A model generated the notes under the pieces. It searched no databases, was not told the origin of the DNA, and saw nothing but the letters and a program-made list of their open reading frames with translations. From Desulfovibrio sp. (GTDB lineage Bacteria > Desulfobacterota > Desulfovibrionia > Desulfovibrionales > Desulfovibrionaceae), in the NCBI GenBank assembly GCA_017415765.1, contig JAFQED010000028.1, forward strand, positions 24,033 through 88,032: a stretch of DNA of 64,000 nt, written 5' to 3'. Of the stretch, positions 17,288-26,374 are shown in pieces. The translations under genes were made by a program, and so were the position numbers. Position 1 is the first letter of the stretch. The number at the start of each line of letters is the position of its first letter.

Positions 17288-17911
17288 CTATTCCCCCTGG
17301 CGGTGTTTGGGACTGCCGGAGACGGCGGATGTCACCTCACCAGACCATGCCTTGATGATTTCCGGCTTGAGGCGGGCATAGAGAGCAGCGGCCTTGTTGA
17401 CAGCCTCCACCACACCCACAGACGAAATGGTGGCCCCAGAGATAGCGTCGATGCTTCCCCCCTGCGCCGAAAGGGCCGCAGGTGTCTTCAGGCCAGAAAA
17501 CTGCCCCGTAAAACCTGCCTCAGCCACACGCATACCAAGCCCCGGCGTTTCCTTGAGTGTGGTGGTGCCGATAGCGGCCACAGTATCGTCCGCCATGTTG
17601 AAGCCCACCATGACACCCATATCACCGCCATAGCCCTTGCCTTTCTCCTCCAGTGCCACACCCACTAGCCTACCGTCCTTGAGTGCCGGAAAAACGGTCA
17701 CACGAGCCCCGTCCAGTTCAAAGGCACGCCGGTCAGCAATGAGAGAATTGTCCGTATCCGTAAAAACCCTGGCCAGTGCCGGGCCCTGCACATAGGTCAG
17801 TACCTGTTCCTCGATACGCGGGGCAGTGACCATCTTGAGATAGGAAAGCACGAAACCCGACAACGCGCAGAGCAGGGAGAGCACCAGCACCATTCGCAAC
17901 ATACCTATCAT
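17288..17911 (-). CDS. rnfG: Rnf complex FMN-binding subunit RnfG
   Basis: 207 residues: one N-terminal membrane helix and a periplasmic FMN-binding domain. The flavinylation motif SGAT is at about 158-161 (SIDAISGATISSVGVVEAV), so FMN should be linked to Thr161 by the co-encoded ApbE. The start is either the ATG at 17911 or a TTG at 17917 that overlaps the rnfD stop as TTGA; the ATG is better spaced from GGAG. Confidence 0.95.
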   Translation of the reverse strand: MIGMLRMVLVLSLLCALSGFVLSYLKMVTAPRIEEQVLTYVQGPALARVFTDTDNSLIADRRAFELDGARVTVFPALKDGRLVGVALEEKGKGYGGDMGVMVGFNMADDTVAAIGTTTLKETPGLGMRVAEAGFTGQFSGLKTPAALSAQGGSIDAISGATISSVGVVEAVNKAAALYARLKPEIIKAWSGEVTSAVSGSPKHRQGE

Positions 17912-17913
17912 GA

Positions 17914-18867
17914 TCAACGCACTCCAAAGGGTTTGGGACGAATCATGTCCAGGAACGGGGTCAGCATATTCACCAGCAGGACAGCAAAGGGAACACCATC
18001 CACATAGATGCCGTACTTGCGTATGATGAAGGTCAGCCCACCGCCTATGAGACCATAGAGAAACATGGGTAGCGGCCTGGCAGGCGCATTGGCTGTTTCA
18101 GTAATGAGAAAAAAGCCCCCCAGTATGACTGAGCCCGTACAAAGGTGGAAAAAGGGCGAGGCATTGAGGGTGGGATCCAGCATAAAGCACAGAGCCGCAG
18201 GGGCCATGACACCCAGAAAGAAGCCCAGAGCTATCTGCCAGCGTACCACGCCGCGCAACGCCAGAAAGGAGCCACCCAGCAGCAGGGCACCTGCCTGACT
18301 TGCCCCCAGACCGCCGATCTGCTGCCCCAGCAGCAGATCCATCAGAGGGATGTCGGCCACAGCTTCTGCGCCAAAGTATTTGAGACGTGTCAGGGGGTCT
18401 GTGAAGTCTGTAGCCAGCTGCATGGCATTGGGATCCATGAACAGCGGAAAGGAGACAAAGAGTACTGCCCAGCCCACAAGCGGCGTATTGACCGGATTGG
18501 TCCCCAGCCCGCCAAAAGCCATCTTGCCCAAAGTGATGGCCACGGTGGCTGCCAAAATAACCAGCCACCACGGGGCTGCCGCAGGGAGAAGAAAGGCCAG
18601 AAGCAGACCAGTGACAACAGCCGTATAATCATCAACACTGCAATCACGGCCCATAGCCCGCTGGCAGAGAGCCTCTACCGCAACGGCTGTGGCCACACAA
18701 AGAGCCATGACGCGTAGGGCAGGCAGGCCCCAGTTCCACACAGCCATGATGACGGCCGGAGCAAGACCGACCAGCATGTAAAGGCTTGTCTGGCGTATGG
18801 TGCGCCCACAATGCCAGTATGGCGGCGCACTCATGGCCAACAGCACGGATGTGGTACCTGACATCAT
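17914..18867 (-). CDS. rnfD: Rnf complex membrane subunit RnfD
   Basis: 317-residue polytopic subunit with the family motif FGGLGTNPVNTPLVGWA (about 118-134). The region where RnfD is normally flavinylated reads TDFTDPLTRLK (153-163) and not SGAT or TGAT, so covalent FMN attachment, if it occurs, would use a variant site. The start overlaps the rnfC stop as ATGA. Confidence 0.94.
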   Translation of the reverse strand: MMSGTTSVLLAMSAPPYWHCGRTIRQTSLYMLVGLAPAVIMAVWNWGLPALRVMALCVATAVAVEALCQRAMGRDCSVDDYTAVVTGLLLAFLLPAAAPWWLVILAATVAITLGKMAFGGLGTNPVNTPLVGWAVLFVSFPLFMDPNAMQLATDFTDPLTRLKYFGAEAVADIPLMDLLLGQQIGGLGASQAGALLLGGSFLALRGVVRWQIALGFFLGVMAPAALCFMLDPTLNASPFFHLCTGSVILGGFFLITETANAPARPLPMFLYGLIGGGLTFIIRKYGIYVDGVPFAVLLVNMLTPFLDMIRPKPFGVR

Positions 18868-20141
18868 TGACCTCCCTCGGCGGCTTTGGCCGCATCAGCA
18901 CTTTGGCCACTGGGTTTCAGTTCCTTGAGGGGAACCGCCGTGCTGCTCAGCCCCAGCTTGTGCTTGGACAGGCGTATGTATTGCAGCACAGGCCGCCTGG
19001 CCAGACATACATAGCCGCACAGCCCACACTCCAGGCAACATTCGATATGCTCTGCCCGATTGCGCTCGTGCAGGGCAAACTCGGCATAACGACTGAGCAT
19101 GGAAGGCGTGAGACGCGCCGGGCAGATGAGCGTACAGGCCCCGCAGTTGATACAGGGGCTGTGCCCTTCCATGGGGGGGATGGTGCCTGCCTCTACAACA
19201 AAGACACCTGTTGACCCCTTGGTCACGCTGCGGTCGAGCTTGTCCAGGCTTTCGCCGCGCAGCGGCCCGCCACGTACGAGCGTATCACCGCTTTTCAGCT
19301 GTATATTGGCAAAAGCCAGCAGCTCACCGATGGGGCTGCCCTCCTTGACGATATAGTTGCCGGAATGCCGCAGACTGCCGATGGTGACCACTGTCTCTAT
19401 GAGCGGTAGACCGGTACGGATCACCCGTCCAAGACTCCAGAGATTGTGCAGACCCACTATGCCCACACCATCGGGATTTTCCCTGCCTGTGACAGCCTTG
19501 ATGACCAGGGCATTGACGCTGGCTGGATACTGCGCCGGAACCCCCACTACAGTGACATCATGCCGCTGCAGACGCATGGCACTGGGGACGGCCAGGATGA
19601 TTTCCCTGGCCGGTGAAAGGCGACGCAGCACTTCCAGTGCCACCTTAAAATTGTCGGCATGGCTCAGCAGCATAGGCTCGGCCCAAGTCACGCCCGGGTC
19701 TGGATTGAGAGCGTTGATGATGAGAGTTTCACAGTCCTGTCCCAGGGAACCTGTATTGAGGCCAAGCCCCTTGAGAATGACCGCCAGATCCCTGCCCTTC
19801 TCCATGAGAGACAGCAGGTCGATCTTCTGCTGTTCTGCTGCGTGAGCAGCCTGACGAAGATCATCGTCCGGCTCAACCGCCTCGATAAAGATGCTGCGCT
19901 CAGTAATATCGGTAATACGCCCGAAGATGGGGGCAAATGCGTCACCCTTGAGGGGCGATGGATGCACAGCCAGGCGCATACGCGGATAAACCATGGTTTT
20001 TTTGGCCACGCCCTCCACCAGCTTGAAGCCCTCGCGGTTCAGGCGTACACGGCGCGGCTCAGGCCCCATGCCAAAACGCTGCGTCACCCCGTAGAGCAAA
20101 TGGAACCGGGGGTCGCTCAACATCTGAAATGCTTCTTTCAT
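18864..20141 (-). CDS. rnfC: Rnf complex NADH/electron-input subunit RnfC
   Basis: 425 residues with the RnfC barrel, an SLBB-like region and two 4Fe-4S motifs: CINCGACTLICPARL and CCLECGLCGYVCLARRP. The second has leucine where the usual proline follows the last cysteine. The N-terminus lacks the strict glycine-rich NADH-binding stretch of Nqr-type RnfC as far as I can judge, so the electron partner could be NADH or the adjacent cytochrome. It starts 7 bp after the cytochrome gene. Confidence 0.93.
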   Translation of the reverse strand: MKEAFQMLSDPRFHLLYGVTQRFGMGPEPRRVRLNREGFKLVEGVAKKTMVYPRMRLAVHPSPLKGDAFAPIFGRITDITERSIFIEAVEPDDDLRQAAHAAEQQKIDLLSLMEKGRDLAVILKGLGLNTGSLGQDCETLIINALNPDPGVTWAEPMLLSHADNFKVALEVLRRLSPAREIILAVPSAMRLQRHDVTVVGVPAQYPASVNALVIKAVTGRENPDGVGIVGLHNLWSLGRVIRTGLPLIETVVTIGSLRHSGNYIVKEGSPIGELLAFANIQLKSGDTLVRGGPLRGESLDKLDRSVTKGSTGVFVVEAGTIPPMEGHSPCINCGACTLICPARLTPSMLSRYAEFALHERNRAEHIECCLECGLCGYVCLARRPVLQYIRLSKHKLGLSSTAVPLKELKPSGQSADAAKAAEGGQ

Positions 20142-20148
20142 GCCCGCC

Positions 20149-20949
20149 TCACTTGCTGGTATGACATTGCGCGCACTGTTCCTTGCCGTGGGGCCCCTTG
20201 TTGAGTTTGGCGTGACAGCCCATGCACAGCTTGTGATAGGCGTCCATGCTGCCCAGCATCAACTTTTGCGGTGCTTCCTTATGGCAAACGGCACAGTTGG
20301 TATAGTTGGGATCAAGACTGATGCGCCCCGCAGTCACAGCCTTTGCGCGAGTCTCCACCTTGCCATGACAGGTGACACAGCCCCTGGCACCCTTGGCAAA
20401 GAGGTCGTCATGGCATGTCATGCAGCGTGCATGGACAGCATCGGCCATATTGGGCGGCACACCCTGCTCTGCCTTCCCACCAGTAGGCATACCCTGCTCA
20501 TGGCAGTCTGCACAATTCTGGGGTTCCGGCTCAATATCTGTATTTTCATGGTGGCAGAAACGGCAGTCCACACCAATTTCCTGATGATGCCTGTCATGTC
20601 CCCATTTTTTACGCTTCAGCTCATAGTGGTGACAGGTGACACAGGAAGCATTATCAGTAATGGCCGTGACGTGATCCTTTTTGAAGGCAGCATCAAAGAC
20701 AACACCGTGACAGCTTTTACAGGGGCGCACGTCATCACGGGCTTCAGGGCTTTCGTGATGGCAGGTTTCACAGGGTATCTTCAACTTGTCTGCATGGGCA
20801 GCATGCTGAAAAACCACTGCACCGCCTGTATTTTCCATAAGAATACGCCTGGGCACTTTTCCCTGCTGCTCAGGGAGCATATAGCCTACAAGAGCAAGAA
20901 GAGCCAGGATGCCTGTAACGATGGCGACGGGCAAGTACCGCTTTTGCAA
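20149..20949 (-). CDS. Decaheme c-type cytochrome of the Rnf operon
   Basis: 266 residues with an N-terminal membrane anchor or signal (about 7-24) and ten CXXCH motifs (CETCH, CKSCH, CVTCH, CRFCH, CADCH, CMTCH, CVTCH, CAVCH, CMGCH, CAQCH). Many extra histidines can serve as distal ligands, as in the cytochrome c3/NrfB superfamily. Rnf operons of Desulfovibrio species are known to begin with such a cytochrome, which should link the periplasmic cytochrome c3 pool to Rnf. The start is a TTG seven bases after AGAGG; an in-frame stop just upstream rules out earlier starts. Confidence 0.93.
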   Translation of the reverse strand: MQKRYLPVAIVTGILALLALVGYMLPEQQGKVPRRILMENTGGAVVFQHAAHADKLKIPCETCHHESPEARDDVRPCKSCHGVVFDAAFKKDHVTAITDNASCVTCHHYELKRKKWGHDRHHQEIGVDCRFCHHENTDIEPEPQNCADCHEQGMPTGGKAEQGVPPNMADAVHARCMTCHDDLFAKGARGCVTCHGKVETRAKAVTAGRISLDPNYTNCAVCHKEAPQKLMLGSMDAYHKLCMGCHAKLNKGPHGKEQCAQCHTSK

Positions 20950-21248
20950 TGACGCACCTCTCCACTATGATATTTTGCTGTCAACATGAGCCCAAGTTAC
21001 GCAAAGCATCAGCTTTAAGACTTCCTTGACCTCTACATAAACAGCAGTTCTCTAAGAATATCAAAAATTTTTTGGGAAGGAAAGGGGGTGAACAAAATTT
21101 TTAGTTGCTCTATTTTTCACGAGCGGAATACCCAGGCATGATATGCTGCCTTTGCCATATCAAAACATGCTGTCTAACAAACGGGGCCACCTCAATACCT
21201 TGCCATGAGGCTGGTGCTGGTCTATCATCCGCAACTGAGGAGAACACC
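20950..21248. other. Divergent intergenic region between the Rnf operon and the HD-domain gene
   Basis: 299 bp, AT-rich around 21060-21120 with long A and T runs. It must hold the promoters of both divergent units. A TTGGGC-N17-TATCAT pair on the minus strand would start transcription too close to the cytochrome start to be convincing. No further feature is supported. Confidence 0.5.
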
Positions 21249-21806
21249 ATGCTTGAACGTGATGAAGCCCTGGAATTGTTGGCTGAAAACGGCATCCAGC
21301 CCCCTCTTTTACAGCACTGCCTTGCAGCAGAGTCTGTTTTGTACGCATTGGCCCGCCATTTTGGTGAAGATGAACATGTATGGGGACTGACCGGGCTTTT
21401 GCACGATCTGGACTATCCCGCCACTGCAGACGATCCTGCCCGACACGGGCTTGAAAGTGCCCGGCTGCTGGAAGGCAAGCTGCCAGAGGAGGCACTGGCT
21501 GCCATCCGCGCCCATAATGGCGAAATGAACGGTTGCCAGCCTACTACACGGCTGGACTATGCCCTGCGCTGTGGAGAAACAGTGACGGGTCTGATCAGTG
21601 CTGCAGCACTGATGCGTCCCACCGGCCTTGAGGGCATGGAAATCAAAAGCATCAAGAAAAAAATGAAGGACAAAGCCTTTGCTGCCAGTGTCTGCCGGGA
21701 TAATATCCGCCAATGCTCCGAAATAGGTCTGGAGCTGGATGCCTTTCTGGGCCTGGCCATCGCCGCCATGCGCAAGAATGCCGTACAGCTTGGCCTGAAC
21801 AAATAG
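21249..21806 (+). CDS. HD-domain (HDIG-type) protein
   Basis: 185 residues with the HD metal-binding pattern: a leading His near residue 16, LLHDLDYP at about 52-59, and later His near 69 and 88 (IRAHNGE). This matches small HDIG proteins that act as phosphohydrolases, but the substrate is unknown. The ATG follows GAGGAGA. It lies 11 bp before pfkA, so co-expression with glycolysis is likely. Confidence 0.8.
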   Translation: MLERDEALELLAENGIQPPLLQHCLAAESVLYALARHFGEDEHVWGLTGLLHDLDYPATADDPARHGLESARLLEGKLPEEALAAIRAHNGEMNGCQPTTRLDYALRCGETVTGLISAAALMRPTGLEGMEIKSIKKKMKDKAFAASVCRDNIRQCSEIGLELDAFLGLAIAAMRKNAVQLGLNK

Positions 21807-21817
21807 ACGAGATTGCC

Positions 21818-23125
21818 ATGCTTAACGATTTGGATACCACTATCAGGACTCTTGGCCCCTGCAAACTGGATTCGCGTCTGCCCTACCGCACATGGGCCGA
21901 TGACAAGATCGTCCAGGTTTTTGTGGATGAAGAGCTGTGCGACCACCATGTGGAGGCCAGTTGCGTCAGTTTTGAAGCTGCCGGGCCGCGTCGCAAGCTC
22001 TATTTTGACCCGGAACGGGCCAAGTGTGCCATTGTGACCTGCGGCGGACTGTGCCCCGGCATCAATGACGTTATCCGCGCCATCGTAATGGAGGCACACC
22101 ACGCCTATGGCGTCCCAGCCATTATGGGTATCCAGTACGGGCTGGAAGGCTTCATACCCAAGTTTCGCCACAAGCCCGTGGAGCTGACCCCCGAAATGGT
22201 GGCCCACATCCACCGCTTTGGTGGCACTATCCTGGGTTCGTCACGCGGCCCGCAGTCCTCTGAAGAGATCGTGGATGCTCTTGAACGTTCCAATGTGAGT
22301 ATCCTTTTTGTCATCGGTGGGGATGGCACCATGAAGGCAGCCCTTGCCATCAGCCAGGAAATTGCCCAGCGCGGGCTGAAGATCTCTGTCATCGGCATCC
22401 CCAAAACCATTGACAACGACATCAACTTTATCCCCCAGTCCTTTGGTTTTGAAACTGCCGTTTTCAAGGCCACCGAGGCCATTGAGTGTGCCCATACCGA
22501 GGCATGCGGCACACCCAACGGTATAGGACTGGTCAAACTCATGGGCCGGGAATCGGGTTTTATAGCTGCACAGGCAACTCTGGCACTGAAAGAAGTCAAC
22601 TTTGTGCTGGTACCTGAGGCACCCTTTGCCCTTGAGGGCGAGGGCGGCCTGCTGCCCGCAGTGGAAGAACGTTTGCGTGATCGGGGGCATGCCGTTATCG
22701 TCGCAGCCGAAGGAGCTGGTCAGCATCTGCTGTCCCATAACAACCGCACGGACGCATCCGGTAATCCGGTTCTGGGTGACATTGCGGACTTGCTGCGAAG
22801 CGAGCTTTCCCGTTATCTGCGTGAGCGTAATCTTGAGTATTCCATCAAGTACATTGATCCCAGCTATATCATCCGTTCTGTCCCCGCCAATGCCACTGAC
22901 AAGGTCTATTGCGGCTTTCTCGGACAGTATGCAGTACACGCAGCCATGGCCGGACGTACCGATATGGTTGTCGCCAAACTTCAGGAACGCTACGTTCACC
23001 TGCCCTTGCAACTTGTGACCAAGAGCCGTCGGCGCATGAATATCTATTCCGACCTCTGGCGCGCTGTACTGGAGTCCACAGGGCAAGGGATGCTCAAGGG
23101 TATGTTGCCTCCCAAGCAAAGTTGA
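21818..23125 (+). CDS. pfkA: 6-phosphofructokinase, long (PPi-clade-like) type, probably ATP-dependent
   Basis: 435 residues that phosphorylate fructose 6-phosphate. The phosphate-donor loop reads GGDGT (about 200-204), the ATP form (PPi enzymes have GGDDT), while the active-site motif is PKTIDND, where the lysine is typical of the PPi-dependent and trypanosomatid/plant clade. CGGLCPGINDVIR near residue 75 and MGRESGF are also clade features. The start at 21818 lies 11 bp after the HD gene; a longer frame overlapping that gene is a shadow. Confidence 0.92.
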   Translation: MLNDLDTTIRTLGPCKLDSRLPYRTWADDKIVQVFVDEELCDHHVEASCVSFEAAGPRRKLYFDPERAKCAIVTCGGLCPGINDVIRAIVMEAHHAYGVPAIMGIQYGLEGFIPKFRHKPVELTPEMVAHIHRFGGTILGSSRGPQSSEEIVDALERSNVSILFVIGGDGTMKAALAISQEIAQRGLKISVIGIPKTIDNDINFIPQSFGFETAVFKATEAIECAHTEACGTPNGIGLVKLMGRESGFIAAQATLALKEVNFVLVPEAPFALEGEGGLLPAVEERLRDRGHAVIVAAEGAGQHLLSHNNRTDASGNPVLGDIADLLRSELSRYLRERNLEYSIKYIDPSYIIRSVPANATDKVYCGFLGQYAVHAAMAGRTDMVVAKLQERYVHLPLQLVTKSRRRMNIYSDLWRAVLESTGQGMLKGMLPPKQS

Positions 23126-23137
23126 TGCTCCCGCATC

Positions 23138-26100
23138 ATGACTTCATTGCGGCAAATCAGGGCATCGGCTGGCTCAGGCAAAACATTTGAGCTGACCAGT
23201 TGCTTTTTGCGTCTCCTGACGGAATACGGCCAGCCTGCTGGCCAGGCTGGCTATGGCAGTTGCGCCGCCAATACCTCAGCTGACCGGGCTGGGCAATGCG
23301 CCTGGGGGGATATCCTAGCTGCCACCTTTACCAATGCGGCAGCTACAGAAATGCGTGAGCGCGTTATCAGCACGCTCAAGGGCATTGCGCTTGGTACGAC
23401 CCCGGCACAAGGCGGCCTTGACCAGAACACTGCCCGCCACTGGGTAGGGCAGGTCATGCGCGACCTGGGCGCACTGAACATCCGTACCATAGACAGTCTC
23501 CTGCATTTGATAGTCAGGTCTGCAGCACTGGAACTTGGACTACATCCAGATTTCCAGCCGGTCTTTGCCTCTGCCGAAGCCATTGCCCCCTACTTGGACA
23601 AGCTGCAGGAACGTGCCTGGCGTGGAGATAAACATTTGCGTGAACTGCTGCGTCAGTGTTGTGACGCACTGGTATACAAGGAGAAGAGTACGGGCTTTGT
23701 GATTGGCGAGAAATTGGTCTCAAGCCTGCACGATCTCTTGGATGATACCTTTCGCGGGCATTTTGAGGACATCAGCCCGGCAGAAAAAGTTAAGGTTGAA
23801 CTTGAAAAAAATCTGGCTGACTGCGTGGCCTCTGCCGGGGAGATGCTCCGAGCCGGTGATGCGGCACATCTTGCCTGGAACAAGAACGCCAGAAAGGCAT
23901 TGGAACGACTGGAGCGGCTTGAACGCCTTTCCTCTCCACCGGTATATTGGCAAAAAACGGATATTGCAGCCTTTTTCCACAAGGGCAGTATCATCCCTCC
24001 TGCTGTGGAACAGGCGTTTGCTCATTTACGACACGCTCTGGACGGCTTGCAGCATGATGTCCCCCTCCTGCGCGACCATTTGTACATGGCCCCCTTTGTG
24101 GAGCTTGCCCGTCTTTTGGTGGCAGAGTTTCGTGCCAACTGGTCACAGGATGGATCCCTGCCCGGTTTGCTCGTCCCGCAGCTGGCCAAAGCAGCACTGG
24201 AAGGAGAATATGGCGTCCCCGACGCGCTCTGCCGCCTTGGCTCTCGCCTGACGCACTATCTGCTGGACGAATTTCAGGACACCAGTGATGAACAATGGCA
24301 AGCCCTGCGTCCACTGGTGGCTGAGGCCCTGTCTCGCGGCGGTTCCCTGACCTGGGTGGGGGATGTCAAGCAATCCATCTATGGCTGGCGGCAAGGTAAT
24401 CCTGAACTTTTTAATGGGATACTTGAAGATACCGAACTTCTTGCCCCTGTACTTGAAGTTGAACGTCAGGCCTTGCCCTGTAACTGGCGCAGCCGGGAAG
24501 AAATCATCCGGCACACCAACCGACTTTTTGCGCCACTGGCAGATACCGCCATTGCCTCAGCGGCTCTTTCTGCCCTCTTGCCTGAGGGATGCCCCGAATC
24601 CGTCAGAGAAGCAGCCTGCCAGCGGCTTACACTTGCCTTTGCAGAAACGCGTCAATCCCCCTCCCCCAAAACCCAAGCCGGAGGATTTGTAGCAGCTGAT
24701 CTGATTTTTGGAGAGAAGGCAGAAGAACTACGGCAAGACCTGAGAGAAAAACTTGTACAGCTGGTACGCGATGACCTGGGATCACGCAGGACGTGGGCAG
24801 AAATTCTTGTCCTGACCCGCACTAACAGCCTGGCACGGGATTTGGCCGAAGCACTGGTGGCAAAGGGTATCCCTGTCATCACTGAGAACAGCCTTCTTTT
24901 GGCCGAACACCCCTTGGTGGTGCAAAGTATTGCCCTGCTTTCCTTTCTGCATGACCCCGATGATGCCATTGCCTTGTGGGCCATGCTGACAGGCTCTATC
25001 GTGGCCGGACACCCCGTGGCCGCAGGGCTAGACTGGCATACGCTGAACGACTGGATCCTCCTGTCCAAGCGACAAACACGACCTCTCTGGCAACGTCTTC
25101 GCGATGATTGGCCTGAAGTCTGGCAAAAATTGCTTGCCCCTTTTTTCCGAACTTCCGGGTTAATGACTCCCTACGATACTATCCTGGAATGGTATGCCCT
25201 GCTGGACGTGGAAGCCCGTTTTCCTCAAGCCCGTACTTTTCTGCGCCGCTTCATGGAAGTAGTACACAGTGCGGAAGAAAAGGGGCTGGCAACGCTTTCC
25301 ACGTTTCTGGAACACTGGCAAGCCAAGAGCGACACAGAAAAGATCCCCATGCCAGAAAATATGGATGCCGTGCGCATTATGACCATCCACAAATCCAAGG
25401 GGCTGGAAGCCCCGGTGGTCATCGTGCCAAATCTGGGCTTTGCGGCTAAAGCTCCGCAGGGTGCATGTGTCACCCAGCGACAGGGCCTTCGCCTGGTCAG
25501 CAGATGGCGAAAGGAGCTGGGCAAGACCTTTTATCAAAAAATTGCCGATGACGCCTGTGAAAATCTTGACCTGCTCTATGTGGCCCTGACCCGTGCCCGG
25601 GAGGAGCTTTACATCTTCCAGCCAGGATCTGGATGTGGCAAGCCCCAAAGTACCACGGCTGTCCTGGATCTGCTTTGGCAAACAGCCGGGTTGTCTGCCC
25701 CTTACAAACTGGGCAGCCCCCCCATGCTTTCCACAGCTCCCCCCGATTCTGAACCCATGCCCTGCCCGCCTTTTACGCCATCCTTGCCAGCAGCAGACTG
25801 GCGGCCCATGCACTGGCTGCCAAATTTGAAAATTTTTCGTAATCCACTGGCCAGCCTTGCCTTCAAGCCCGAAGATCAGGGGCAGCTTTTGCACCTGGCT
25901 TTGGAAAACCTGCACATCACAGGCAAAGCCGAAACCGATGCCGCGCACGCTCTGGATTTTGCAATTACCCACTATCCTGCGGAAGTTCCAAACGATGTCG
26001 CGTTTCGTGCTGGTTTACACTCTGCCCTGACGTGGTTTGCTGCACTGCCGCAAGCTGAAGACTGGATCGCTCATGGTCTGGCAGAACAGCCATTGCTTAC

Positions 26101-26374
26101 CAGCGATGGAGCAATACTGCGCGTTGATCTTTTGGTACAGAGCCAGGACGGCCCACTTGTTATCGACTACAAAAGTGGTCAGCCCCACGATGCTGACGTC
26201 CGGCAGATGCGCCGCTACCTTAAGGGCCTGGATGCCACGGCCCACTCCTCAAAGCCCGCACGCGGTCTGTTGATCTATCTGATGCAGCAGTGTTTCCGGT
26301 TGGTGACGGTTGACAGCGTTTCTGACCTGCACGGCAGTTACACGGAACTTCTGGCACAGGAAGCCAGCCGATGA
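23138..26374 (+). CDS. addA: AddA/RecB-type UvrD-family helicase-nuclease
   Basis: 1078 residues. Superfamily 1A helicase motifs appear in order: Walker A ASAGSGKT (9-16), Walker B LLDEFQDTSDEQW (about 372), motif III WVGDVKQSIYGWRQGNPELF, NWRSREEI, motif V MTIHKSKGLEAPVVIVPNL and motif VI LLYVALTRAREELYI. The C-terminal PD-(D/E)XK nuclease carries LRVDLLVQ...LVIDYKSG. With AddB it should process double-strand breaks for recombination. It lies 12 bp after pfkA and overlaps addB by ATGA. Confidence 0.92.
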   Translation: MTSLRQIRASAGSGKTFELTSCFLRLLTEYGQPAGQAGYGSCAANTSADRAGQCAWGDILAATFTNAAATEMRERVISTLKGIALGTTPAQGGLDQNTARHWVGQVMRDLGALNIRTIDSLLHLIVRSAALELGLHPDFQPVFASAEAIAPYLDKLQERAWRGDKHLRELLRQCCDALVYKEKSTGFVIGEKLVSSLHDLLDDTFRGHFEDISPAEKVKVELEKNLADCVASAGEMLRAGDAAHLAWNKNARKALERLERLERLSSPPVYWQKTDIAAFFHKGSIIPPAVEQAFAHLRHALDGLQHDVPLLRDHLYMAPFVELARLLVAEFRANWSQDGSLPGLLVPQLAKAALEGEYGVPDALCRLGSRLTHYLLDEFQDTSDEQWQALRPLVAEALSRGGSLTWVGDVKQSIYGWRQGNPELFNGILEDTELLAPVLEVERQALPCNWRSREEIIRHTNRLFAPLADTAIASAALSALLPEGCPESVREAACQRLTLAFAETRQSPSPKTQAGGFVAADLIFGEKAEELRQDLREKLVQLVRDDLGSRRTWAEILVLTRTNSLARDLAEALVAKGIPVITENSLLLAEHPLVVQSIALLSFLHDPDDAIALWAMLTGSIVAGHPVAAGLDWHTLNDWILLSKRQTRPLWQRLRDDWPEVWQKLLAPFFRTSGLMTPYDTILEWYALLDVEARFPQARTFLRRFMEVVHSAEEKGLATLSTFLEHWQAKSDTEKIPMPENMDAVRIMTIHKSKGLEAPVVIVPNLGFAAKAPQGACVTQRQGLRLVSRWRKELGKTFYQKIADDACENLDLLYVALTRAREELYIFQPGSGCGKPQSTTAVLDLLWQTAGLSAPYKLGSPPMLSTAPPDSEPMPCPPFTPSLPAADWRPMHWLPNLKIFRNPLASLAFKPEDQGQLLHLALENLHITGKAETDAAHALDFAITHYPAEVPNDVAFRAGLHSALTWFAALPQAEDWIAHGLAEQPLLTSDGAILRVDLLVQSQDGPLVIDYKSGQPHDADVRQMRRYLKGLDATAHSSKPARGLLIYLMQQCFRLVTVDSVSDLHGSYTELLAQEASR

